A stretch of 5,388 nucleotides of DNA from a bacterium HR39 (GTDB lineage: Bacteria; Pseudomonadota; Alphaproteobacteria; Geminicoccales; Geminicoccaceae), in the NCBI GenBank assembly GCA_002898955.1, contig BEIP01000125.1, positions 1-5,388 of the forward strand, read 5' to 3'. The notes below the pieces were generated by a model. That model was not told where the DNA came from, searched no databases, and saw only the letters and a list, made by a program, of their open reading frames with translations. Shown piece by piece: positions 1-5,388 of the stretch. The position numbers and the translations under genes were made by a program. The number at the start of each line of letters is the position of its first letter. Within the stretch, counting starts at the first letter, position 1.

Positions 1-1080
1 ACCCTCGCCTTCAAGGACTTCGCCCTGCAGCTCCTCGGGCGCATGTTCGAGCGGGCGCTCTCCGAAAGCGGCCGGCGCATCACCGTGGTGGGCGCCACCT
101 CGGGAGATACCGGCTCCGCCGCCATCCACGCCCTCGCCGGCCGGCGCAACATCGCCGTGGTGATCCTCCATCCCCACGGCCGCGTCTCCGAGGTGCAGCG
201 CCGGCAGATGACCACCGTCACGGCACCCAACGTCCTGAACGTCGCCGTGCGCGGCACCTTCGACGACTGCCAGCGGCTGGTGAAGCAGCTTTTCGCCGAT
301 GCGCGCCTGCGCGAGGAACTCGGCCTCGCCGCGGTCAACTCCATCAACTGGGCCCGCATCGCCGCCCAGAGCGTCTACTACGCCTTCGCCGCGGTGCGGC
401 TCGGCGGACTCGCGCGGCCCGTGCTGTTCTCGGTACCCACCGGCAATTTCGGCGACGTCTATGCCGGCCATGTGGCGCGGCGCATGGGGCTGCCGCTGCG
501 CGGCCTCGTCGTCGCCACCAACGAGAACGACATCCTCGCGCGCTTTCTGGAGACGGGCCGCTACGAACCGGCCGGCGTGCGTCCCACCATCACCCCGGCC
601 ATGGACATCCAGGTGGCGAGCAACTTCGAGCGGCTGCTGTTCGAGCTGTTCGACGGCGACGGCGCGGCGGTGGCGGCCGCCTTCCGCGAACTCGCCGAGC
701 GCGGCGGCTTCTCCGTGCCGGCTTTCGTCCTCGCCCGTGCCCGCGCCCTGTTCCGTGCCGGGCGGGCGGACCAGGAGGAGACCCGCCGCACCATCGCCGC
801 CGTCCACCGCGAAGCCGGGGTGGTGATCGATCCGCACACCGCCGTGGCGGTGGCCGTGGGTCGGCGTCTGCGCGGGGCGGGGGAGGGACCTCTCGTGCAT
901 CTCGCCACCGCCCATCCCGCCAAGTTCCCGGACACGGTACGCGAGGTGCTGGGAATCCGGCCGGCGCTGCCGCCGGCCTGGCGGGACCTGTTCGAGCGCG
1001 AGGAGCGCTGCATGGTCCTGGATCCCGATCCCGCCGCCATCGCGGCGGCGGTGCGCGAGCACGCGGAGCGGGCGCCGTGA
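1..1080 (+). CDS. thrC: Threonine synthase, 5'-truncated by window edge
   Basis: Threonine synthase is a cytosolic PLP enzyme that converts O-phospho-L-homoserine to threonine and phosphate, the last step of threonine synthesis. The reading frame is open from base 1, so the ATG at 43 is internal. 359 residues are visible. The family is usually about 460-470 residues, so roughly 100 N-terminal residues lie outside the window. The fragment opens with TLAFKDFALQLLG, in which Lys5 of the fragment (bases 13-15) is the expected PLP Schiff-base lysine. GATSGDTG follows at about residues 31-38, then VPTGNFGD at 145-152, the glycine-rich cofactor-phosphate loop. NSINWARIAAQ and the later TNENDIL and PAMDIQVASNFERLLFEL blocks fit the longer E. 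coli/yeast-type ThrC. The TGA stop at 1078-1080 overlaps the GTG start of the M16 peptidase gene. No frameshift or missing motif is seen. Identification is firm. Confidence 0.96.
   Translation, partial: TLAFKDFALQLLGRMFERALSESGRRITVVGATSGDTGSAAIHALAGRRNIAVVILHPHGRVSEVQRRQMTTVTAPNVLNVAVRGTFDDCQRLVKQLFADARLREELGLAAVNSINWARIAAQSVYYAFAAVRLGGLARPVLFSVPTGNFGDVYAGHVARRMGLPLRGLVVATNENDILARFLETGRYEPAGVRPTITPAMDIQVASNFERLLFELFDGDGAAVAAAFRELAERGGFSVPAFVLARARALFRAGRADQEETRRTIAAVHREAGVVIDPHTAVAVAVGRRLRGAGEGPLVHLATAHPAKFPDTVREVLGIRPALPPAWRDLFEREERCMVLDPDPAAIAAAVREHAERAP
1065..1068 (+). promoter_or_regulatory. Ribosome binding site for the M16 peptidase GTG start
   Basis: GGAG inside the end of thrC, 8 bases before the GTG at 1077. 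It supports the non-ATG start and coupled translation from thrC. Confidence 0.6.
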
Positions 1081-2351
1081 AGGACCTGCCGGTGCGCATC
1101 ACCACCCTGCCGTCGGGGCTGCGGGTGATCACCGCGGAGATCGCCCACGTGCGTTCGGTCGCCCTCGGGGCGTGGATCGCCGCCGGCACCCGCGACGAAG
1201 CGCCGGAGGATGCGGGCCTCGCCCACTTCCTCGAACACATGACCTTCAAGGGCACGCGGCGCCGCTCCGCCCGGCGCATCGCCGAGGAGATCGAGGACGT
1301 GGGCGGCAGCCTCGACGCCCACACCACGCGCGAATACACCGCCTACTACGCGCGGGTGCTGGCCGAGGATGCGCCCCTCGCCCTCGATCTGCTGGCCGAT
1401 CTCGTCCAGGACGCCGTGCTCGATCCCGGGGAGCTCGCCCGCGAGCGGGACGTGGTGCTGCAGGAGATCGCCGAGATCGCGGATGCCGCCGACGAGTGGG
1501 TGTTCGACCTCGCCCAGCAGACCGCCTTCCCCGATCAGGGGCTGGGATGGCCCATCCTCGGCCGACGCGAGACGGTGCGCGGCTTCGACGCCGACCGCAC
1601 CCGTCGCTTCCTCGCTCAGTGCTACACCGCGCCGCGCACGGTGGTGGCCGCGGCCGGTGCGGTGGACCACGCCCGCTTCGTGGACGAGGTGGCCCGGCTG
1701 TTCCGGACGCTGCCCGGCGATCTCGGACCGGCGCGGCAGCCGCCCCGCTATGTGGGCGGCGAGGCCCACGAGGAGCGCGAGATCGACCAGCTCCACGTGG
1801 TGCTCGGCATGGCGGGCGTGGGCCTCGACGATCCCGCCTTCTACGCCCAGCACCTCTTCTCCGGCATCCTCGGCGGCGGCATGGCCTCGCGCCTGTTCCA
1901 GGAGGTGCGCGAGGTGCGCGGTCTCGCCTATTCGGTCTTCACCTTCGTCAACGTCTTCGCCGACGTGGCCTTCTTCGGCGTCTACGCCGCCTGCGATCCG
2001 CAGCGCGCCGGCGAGCTCGTGCGGGTGATGGCCGGGGAGACCCGCCGGCTCGCCGACGAGGGGCCGAGCGAGGCCGAACTGCGTCGCGCCCGCCGCCAGG
2101 TGGAAGCCGGCATCTTCATGTCGCTGGAAAGCCCCGGGGCTGTGGCCGAGGATGCCGCCCGCCAGCTCCTCTACTTCGGACGGCGCATCACGCCCGAGGA
2201 GGTGCGCGAGCGCATCGCGGCGCTGGGCGCGGAGGACGTGCGCGCCATCGGCCGGCGGCTGCTCTCCGCCCGTCCCACCCTCGCCGCCGTGGGGCCGCGC
2301 GGCACGCTGCCGGACCTGACGGAGGTGGAGGCGATCATCCGGCCCGCTTGA
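1077..2351 (+). CDS. M16 family zinc peptidase (mitochondrial processing peptidase-like)
   Basis: 424 residues, a single-unit M16B-type metallopeptidase. The inverted zinc motif HFLEH places His50 and His54 as ligands with Glu53 as the catalytic base. Glu130 in VVLQEIAE lies 76 residues after His54, the spacing of the third zinc ligand in mitochondrial processing peptidase beta. The C-terminal half has GGGMASRLFQEVREVRGLAYSV at about residues 266-287, the conserved glycine loop and Arg/Tyr substrate-binding region of the family. All catalytic residues are present, so it should be an active subunit. No signal peptide or membrane segment is visible, so a cytoplasmic location is inferred. The GTG start at 1077 has GGAG at 1065-1068, 8 bases upstream. 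The next in-frame ATG is codon 55, inside the conserved core, so it cannot be the start. The gene overlaps thrC by four bases (GTGA), implying translational coupling. Related alphaproteobacterial and rickettsial enzymes resemble MPP; the physiological substrate here is unknown. Confidence 0.93.
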   Translation: MKDLPVRITTLPSGLRVITAEIAHVRSVALGAWIAAGTRDEAPEDAGLAHFLEHMTFKGTRRRSARRIAEEIEDVGGSLDAHTTREYTAYYARVLAEDAPLALDLLADLVQDAVLDPGELARERDVVLQEIAEIADAADEWVFDLAQQTAFPDQGLGWPILGRRETVRGFDADRTRRFLAQCYTAPRTVVAAAGAVDHARFVDEVARLFRTLPGDLGPARQPPRYVGGEAHEEREIDQLHVVLGMAGVGLDDPAFYAQHLFSGILGGGMASRLFQEVREVRGLAYSVFTFVNVFADVAFFGVYAACDPQRAGELVRVMAGETRRLADEGPSEAELRRARRQVEAGIFMSLESPGAVAEDAARQLLYFGRRITPEEVRERIAALGAEDVRAIGRRLLSARPTLAAVGPRGTLPDLTEVEAIIRPA

Positions 2352-2352
2352 G

Positions 2353-2369
2353 GGGCCGCCGTACGGCCC
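2353..2369 (+). terminator. GC-rich hairpin after the M16 peptidase stop, possible terminator
   Basis: GGGCCG (2353-2358) and CGGCCC (2364-2369) form a perfect 6-bp stem with a 5-base loop, beginning two bases after the TGA at 2349-2351. No T-run follows, so it is not a classical intrinsic terminator. It could mark the end of the thrC-M16 transcript, protect its 3' end, or assist Rho-dependent termination. Its position fits a boundary between two transcription units; the function is inferred. Confidence 0.35.
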
Positions 2370-2382
2370 GGCCGATCGGTCG
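2369..2382 (+). promoter_or_regulatory. Imperfect palindrome, possible operator upstream of serC
   Basis: A 14-base inverted repeat centred on the AT at 2375-2376, with core CCGATCGG (2372-2379) and flanks CG..CG, broken only by the 2371/2380 pair. It sits immediately upstream of the candidate -35 box at 2385, where a repressor or activator could bind. Palindromes of this size occur by chance in GC-rich DNA, and no regulator family is recognised from the motif. Confidence 0.2.
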
Positions 2383-2384
2383 CG

Positions 2385-2413
2385 TTGCGGTGCAGCATGG
2401 CGCGCGCTAGATG
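2385..2413 (+). promoter_or_regulatory. Candidate housekeeping promoter for serC-serA
   Basis: TTGCGGT at 2385-2391, 14 bases, then GCTAGATG at 2406-2413. This resembles the housekeeping promoter pattern described in Caulobacter (TTGACGS, 10-14 bases, GCTANAWC); the -10 element matches at seven of eight positions and the -35 is weaker. In E. coli terms it is TTGCGG, 17 bases, TAGATG. Transcription would begin near 2420, giving an untranslated leader of about 40 bases. The site overlaps an upstream in-frame ATG at 2411, which argues against that ATG being the serC start. Confidence 0.4.
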
Positions 2414-2419
2414 GCGCCC

Positions 2420-2458
2420 GCAGCCCGCGTTTCTTTCCTGTGCACGAGGGAGTCCCCC
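2420..2458 (+). ncRNA. Candidate serC leader RNA with hairpin masking the ribosome binding site
   Basis: The leader between the inferred transcription start and the serC ATG carries a pyrimidine tract TTTCTTTCCT (2430-2439), unusual in such GC-rich DNA. UUUCCU (2434-2439) can pair with AGGGAG (2447-2452), with two G-U pairs and a 7-base loop, which would bury the serC Shine-Dalgarno sequence. A weak upstream stem, CGC (2419-2421) with GCG (2427-2429), is also possible. An RNA element called the serC motif is known upstream of serC-serA operons in Alphaproteobacteria. Gene context and architecture fit, but I cannot confirm membership without a covariance-model search. A ligand is not implied by what is visible. 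Confidence 0.45.
2446..2452 (+). promoter_or_regulatory. Ribosome binding site for serC
   Basis: GAGGGAG followed by six bases and then ATG at 2459. The ATG at 2411 has no comparable purine-rich sequence in front of it. This site decides the serC start at 2459. Confidence 0.75.
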
Positions 2459-3619
2459 ATGGAACGGCCGCAGCGGCGCCCGCGCAACCCCTGTTTCAGC
2501 TCGGGCCCCACCGCCAAGCGTCCGGGCTGGTCGGTCGAGGTGCTGAAGGACGCCCTGGTCGGGCGCTCGCACCGCTCCGCCCCGGCCCGCGCCCGCCTGC
2601 GCGAGGTGATCGAGAGAAGCCGCGCTCTTCTGCGCATGCCCGAGGACTGGCGGCTCGGCATCATGCCGGCCTCGGACACCGGCGCCTTCGAGGCGGCCAT
2701 GTGGTCGCTCCTGGGCGCGCGCGGCGTGGACGTGATCGCCTTCGAAAGCTTCGGCCAAGGCTGGCTTGTCGACATCACGAAGCAGCTCCGTCTCGAAGAC
2801 GTGCGGGCCTTCACCGCCCCCTACGGCGAGCTGCCCGACCTCTCGCAGGTGGATCCGGCGCGTGACGTGGTGTTCTGCTGGAACGGCACCACCTCGGGCG
2901 TGTGGGTGCCCGACGGCGGGTGGATCGCGCCGGACCGCCAAGGGCTGGTGCTGTGCGATGCCACCTCGGCCGTCTTCGCCGTGCCGCTTCCCTGGGACCG
3001 GCTCGATGTGGTGACCTGGTCCTGGCAGAAGGTGCCGGGCGGCGAGGCGCAGCACGGCATGCTGGCGCTCTCGCCGCGCGCGGTGGAGCGGCTGGAGAGC
3101 TGGAGCCCGCCTTGGCCGCTTCCCAAGATCTTCCGGCTCACCAGGGGCGGAAAGATCGACGAGGGCATCTTCCGGGGAGACACCATCAACACGCCCTCCA
3201 TGCTCGCGGTCGAGGACGCGCTGGACGGGCTGCGCTGGATCGAGAGCATCGGCGGGCTGGAAGGGGCGATCGCCCGCTCGCGGGCCAATCTGCGCGTGAT
3301 CGAGGAGTGGGTCGCGCGCACGCCCTGGGTGGACTTCCTCGCCCGCCGGCCGGAGATCCGCTCCAGCACCTCCATCTGCCTGTCCATCGTCGACCCGCGG
3401 GTGGCCGAGCGGCCGCAGGACGGGCAGCACGCCTTCGTCAGGGCCATGACCGCGCGGCTCGAGGAGGAAGGCGTGGCCTACGACATCGCCGGCTATCGCG
3501 ACGCGCCGCCGGGGCTGCGCATCTGGGGCGGCGCCACCGTCGAGACCGCCGACATCGAGGCCCTGCTGCCGTGGCTGGACTGGGCCTTCGAGGAGACCCT
3601 GGCCGAGACCATCCGCTGA
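2459..3619 (+). CDS. serC: Phosphoserine aminotransferase
   Basis: 386 residues. The enzyme is a cytosolic class V (fold type I) PLP aminotransferase that converts 3-phosphohydroxypyruvate and glutamate to O-phosphoserine and 2-oxoglutarate, step two of the phosphorylated serine pathway; the family may also act in PLP synthesis. The N-terminal [15 protein letters not shown] block (residues 10-24) and the SHR at 37-39, matching the substrate-binding His-Arg of SerC, are characteristic. SDTG (72-75) and TTSG (144-147) line the cofactor pocket. Asp167 in LCDATSA should bind the pyridine nitrogen. Lys191 in TWSWQKV is the Schiff-base lysine, 24 residues later as in E. coli SerC. C-terminal [18 protein letters not shown] matches the alphaproteobacterial/methanogen subtype. 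I chose the ATG at 2459 rather than 2411 because it has a good ribosome binding site, and the 16 extra residues look unlike the family and overlap the candidate promoter. The gene is followed 13 bases later by serA. Confidence 0.96.
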   Translation: MERPQRRPRNPCFSSGPTAKRPGWSVEVLKDALVGRSHRSAPARARLREVIERSRALLRMPEDWRLGIMPASDTGAFEAAMWSLLGARGVDVIAFESFGQGWLVDITKQLRLEDVRAFTAPYGELPDLSQVDPARDVVFCWNGTTSGVWVPDGGWIAPDRQGLVLCDATSAVFAVPLPWDRLDVVTWSWQKVPGGEAQHGMLALSPRAVERLESWSPPWPLPKIFRLTRGGKIDEGIFRGDTINTPSMLAVEDALDGLRWIESIGGLEGAIARSRANLRVIEEWVARTPWVDFLARRPEIRSSTSICLSIVDPRVAERPQDGQHAFVRAMTARLEEEGVAYDIAGYRDAPPGLRIWGGATVETADIEALLPWLDWAFEETLAETIR

Positions 3620-3625
3620 AGGGAG
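3619..3625 (+). promoter_or_regulatory. Ribosome binding site for serA GTG start
   Basis: AAGGGAG immediately after the serC stop, 7 bases before the GTG at 3633. It supports the non-ATG start and translation from a shared serC-serA message. Confidence 0.7.
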
Positions 3626-3632
3626 CCGGACC

Positions 3633-5216
3633 GTGCCGCAGGTTCTGATCGCCGACCGGATGAGCCCGCTTGCGCAGAAGGTGTTCGAGCAGCACGGCAT
3701 CGTCGCCGAGGTGAGGACCGGGCTCTCCGAGGACGAACTCCGCAAGGTCATCGGACAGTACGACGGTCTGGTGGTGCGCTCGGCCACGAAGGTCACCGCC
3801 CGGGTGCTGGAGGCGGGCGTGCCGCGCCTCAAGGTGGTGGGCCGCGCCGGCATCGGCGTGGACAACGTCGACGTGGAGGCGGCCACGCGGCTCGGCGTGG
3901 TGGTGATGAACGCTCCCTTCGGCAATGCGGTCACCACCGCCGAGCACGCCATCGCCATGATGATGGCGCTCGCCCGTCACATCCCCGCTGCCGATCGCTC
4001 CATGCGGGCGGGGAAGTGGGAAAAGAACCGCTTCATGGGAATGGAACTGGCCGGCAAGACGCTGGGGCTGATCGGCTGCGGCAACATCGGCTCCATCGTC
4101 GCCGACCGCGCCCACGGCCTGAAGATGAAGGTGATCGTCTACGACCCCTATCTCTCCGACGAGCGGGCGCGGTCGCTCGGGGTCGAGAAGGTCTCCTTCG
4201 ACGAGCTGCTGCAGCGCGCCGACGTCATCTCGCTGCACACCCCGCTCACCCCCGAAACGCGCAACATCCTCTCGCGCGAAGCCCTGCTGCGCACCAGGCC
4301 GGGCGTGCGCATCGTCAACTGCGCGCGCGGCGGGCTGGTGGACGAGCAGGCGCTCTACGACCTGATCCGTGCGGGGCACGTCGCCGGGGCGGCGCTCGAC
4401 GTCTTCGCCGAGGAGCCGCTCGGCGAATCGCCGCTGCGCGAGCTCGACGAGGTGGTGCTCACCCCGCACCTCGGCGCCTCCACCACCGAGGCGCAGGAGA
4501 AGGTGGCGATCCAGATCGCCGAGCAGATCGCCGACTTCCTGCTCTACGGCGCCGTCTCGAACGCCATCAACATGCCCGCGGTGAGCGCCGAGGAGGCGCC
4601 GCGGCTGCGCCCTTACACGAAGCTGGCCGAGCAGCTCGGCTCCTTCGCCGGCCAGCTCACCGAGACGGGCCTTCGGCGCGTGACCATCACCTACGGCGGC
4701 GAGGCGGCCGCCCTGAATACCCGGCCGCTCACCCAGATCATCCTCAAGGGCCTGCTGGCGCCGCAGCTCGAGGGCGTCAACATGGTGAGCGCGCCGGTGA
4801 TCGCCCGCGCCCGCGGCATCGACGTGGCCACGGTGGAGCGGGAGAACATCGAGGGCTACCGCACGCTGATCTCGGTGGAGGTGGAGACGGAGCGGCGCGA
4901 GCGCTGCGTGGCCGGCACGCTGTTCCAGGGCTCCGAGCCGCGCATCGTCACCGTCGACGGCATCCCCATGGAGGCGCGGCTCGGCGAGCACATGCTGTTC
5001 GTGCGCAACGTCGACCGCCCGGGGCTCATCGGCGCGCTGGGGACGCTCCTGGGCGAGGCGGGGGTGAACATCGCGAGCTTCCATCTCGGCCGGCGCGAGC
5101 CGGGCGGCGAGGCGCTGGCGCTGGTGGAAGTGGACCAGCCGGTGGGCGAGGAGCTGCTCGCCCGCATCCGGGCACTGCCGCACGTGCTGCAGGCCAGGGC
5201 CCTGCGCTTCTCCTGA
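3633..5216 (+). CDS. serA: D-3-phosphoglycerate dehydrogenase, long (ASB-ACT) form
   Basis: 527 residues, the length of the long bacterial type such as the Mycobacterium enzyme. It is a cytosolic NAD-dependent oxidoreductase that turns 3-phosphoglycerate into 3-phosphohydroxypyruvate, the committed step of serine synthesis. Order: split substrate-binding domain (about 1-97 and 280-312); Rossmann domain with GLIGCGNIG at about 145-153 and Asp171 for the NAD ribose; catalytic Arg232 (NCARGG), Glu261 (AEEP) and His279 (TPHLGAS), each one position below the Mycobacterium numbering; an intervening allosteric substrate-binding domain (about 318-450); and a C-terminal ACT domain from about 452 (VRNVDRPGLIGALGTLL, then GVNIASFHLGR), the usual site of serine feedback inhibition. 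The GTG at 3633 is preferred because the first strand (VLIADRMS) precedes the next in-frame ATG at codon 10. It forms an operon with serC. Feedback control is inferred from the domain, not seen directly. Confidence 0.97.
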   Translation: MPQVLIADRMSPLAQKVFEQHGIVAEVRTGLSEDELRKVIGQYDGLVVRSATKVTARVLEAGVPRLKVVGRAGIGVDNVDVEAATRLGVVVMNAPFGNAVTTAEHAIAMMMALARHIPAADRSMRAGKWEKNRFMGMELAGKTLGLIGCGNIGSIVADRAHGLKMKVIVYDPYLSDERARSLGVEKVSFDELLQRADVISLHTPLTPETRNILSREALLRTRPGVRIVNCARGGLVDEQALYDLIRAGHVAGAALDVFAEEPLGESPLRELDEVVLTPHLGASTTEAQEKVAIQIAEQIADFLLYGAVSNAINMPAVSAEEAPRLRPYTKLAEQLGSFAGQLTETGLRRVTITYGGEAAALNTRPLTQIILKGLLAPQLEGVNMVSAPVIARARGIDVATVERENIEGYRTLISVEVETERRERCVAGTLFQGSEPRIVTVDGIPMEARLGEHMLFVRNVDRPGLIGALGTLLGEAGVNIASFHLGRREPGGEALALVEVDQPVGEELLARIRALPHVLQARALRFS

Positions 5217-5222
5217 GGGCGC

Positions 5223-5251
5223 TTGACGAGAGCCGCGCGGGCTCCCAGATA
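5223..5251 (+). promoter_or_regulatory. Candidate promoter for tRNA-Leu
   Basis: TTGACG (5223-5228), a strong -35 match, then 17 bases and CAGATA (5246-5251) as a poor -10. Initiation would fall near 5258, about 10 bases before the mature tRNA, a usual distance. The weak -10 keeps confidence moderate; read-through from serA is the alternative. Confidence 0.4.
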
Positions 5252-5260
5252 CGGGCCCGC
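5230..5260 (+). terminator. Overlapping GC hairpins after serA, possible weak terminator
   Basis: GAGCC (5230-5234) pairs with GGCTC (5240-5244) around a 5-base loop. Alternatively GCGGGC (5237-5242) pairs with GCCCGC (5255-5260) around 12 bases. The two share bases and are mutually exclusive. Neither is followed by a T-run, so factor-independent termination of serC-serA here is doubtful, and the stems overlap the candidate tRNA promoter. Confidence 0.25.
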
Positions 5261-5267
5261 CGGACGT

Positions 5268-5354
5268 GCCCAGGTGGCGGAACTGGTAGACGCGCTACGT
5301 TCAGGTCGTAGTGGCCGCAAGGCCGTGGAGGTTCGAGTCCTCTCCTGGGCACCA
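5268..5354 (+). tRNA. tRNA-Leu, anticodon CAG
   Basis: A complete class II tRNA. The acceptor stem GCCCAGG (5268-5274) pairs perfectly with CCTGGGC (5344-5350), followed by A73 and an encoded CCA (5352-5354). The D-stem GCG (5277-5279) pairs with CGC (5291-5293) and the loop has the usual GG. The anticodon stem CTACG (5295-5299) pairs with CGTAG (5307-5311) around TTCAGGT, giving anticodon CAG at 5302-5304, which reads CUG, the Leu codon favoured in GC-rich genomes. The long variable arm has GGCC-GCAA-GGCC, typical of leucine tRNAs. The T arm is GGAGG TTCGAGT CCTCT with one G-U pair. It lies 51 bases after serA on the same strand. Confidence 0.97.
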
Positions 5355-5388
5355 CCCTCTTCCCTTCCGCCCGACGGACCGTGCGAAC

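Noticed and set aside
1172..2410. A 412-codon plus-strand frame overlapping the M16 peptidase gene, with others over serC and serA (for example 2902-3648 and 4016-5311).
   Set aside because: The translations are Arg/Ala/Pro/Gly-rich and low in complexity, and the competing frames carry intact catalytic motifs. They are frame-shadow ORFs of high-GC DNA.
2397..2417. A direct repeat of ATGGCGC at 2397-2403 and 2411-2417, and a possible GGCGC/GCGCC stem between 2399 and 2418.
   Set aside because: The repeat is only seven bases and the stem five, both easily by chance at this base composition; the promoter reading of the same bases explains more.
2411..2458. A 16-residue N-terminal extension of SerC from the ATG at 2411.
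   Set aside because: It has no ribosome binding site, overlaps the candidate -10 element, and is not part of the conserved family sequence; the ATG at 2459 is better supported.
3438..5183. A 581-codon open frame on the minus strand opposite serA, and similar long minus-strand frames at 2171-3958 and 561-1853.
   Set aside because: These lie opposite well-identified genes. Their translations are rich in His, Arg, Ala and Gly without recognisable motifs, as expected when GC-rich third positions suppress stop codons on the complementary strand.
5334..5388. The tRNA-Leu 3' end as an attachment site for an integrative element.
   Set aside because: No integrase gene, and no second copy of the tRNA 3' end is visible in the window; the 34 bases after it show no recognisable structure.

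Overview
The window is GC-rich (roughly 70% by eye), coding-dense bacterial chromosome. All protein genes are on the + strand and none shows signs of mobile DNA. Three features point to an alphaproteobacterium: the SerC is of the alphaproteobacterial/methanogen subtype (motif [15 protein letters not shown]), a threonine synthase gene overlaps a single-copy M16 peptidase resembling mitochondrial processing peptidase, and a serC-serA gene pair carries a short leader. I cannot name a genus. The sequence does not resemble a horizontally acquired island.

Layout: (1) Bases 1-1080 hold the 3' three quarters of thrC (threonine synthase), cut at the left edge just before its PLP-binding lysine. (2) Bases 1077-2351 hold an M16 zinc peptidase whose GTG start overlaps the thrC stop, so the two are probably co-transcribed and translationally coupled. 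(3) Bases 2352-2458 are the only sizeable non-coding gap between protein genes. It holds a GC hairpin just after the peptidase stop, an imperfect palindrome, an alphaproteobacterial-type promoter candidate, and a short leader in which a pyrimidine-rich tract can pair with the serC ribosome binding site. (4) Bases 2459-3619 are serC and 3633-5216 are serA, the second and first enzymes of the phosphorylated serine pathway, 13 bases apart. (5) Bases 5217-5267 carry a promoter candidate and hairpins. (6) Bases 5268-5354 are a complete tRNA-Leu(CAG) with encoded CCA. The last 34 bases show nothing recognisable.

Functionally this is amino acid biosynthesis. ThrC finishes threonine synthesis. SerA oxidises 3-phosphoglycerate and SerC transaminates the product to phosphoserine; serB is not in the window. 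The M16 peptidase has no obvious link to either pathway beyond its position. The most worthwhile thing to check is the serC leader, which may be an example of the alphaproteobacterial serC RNA motif. I found no convincing evidence for a wholly new system.
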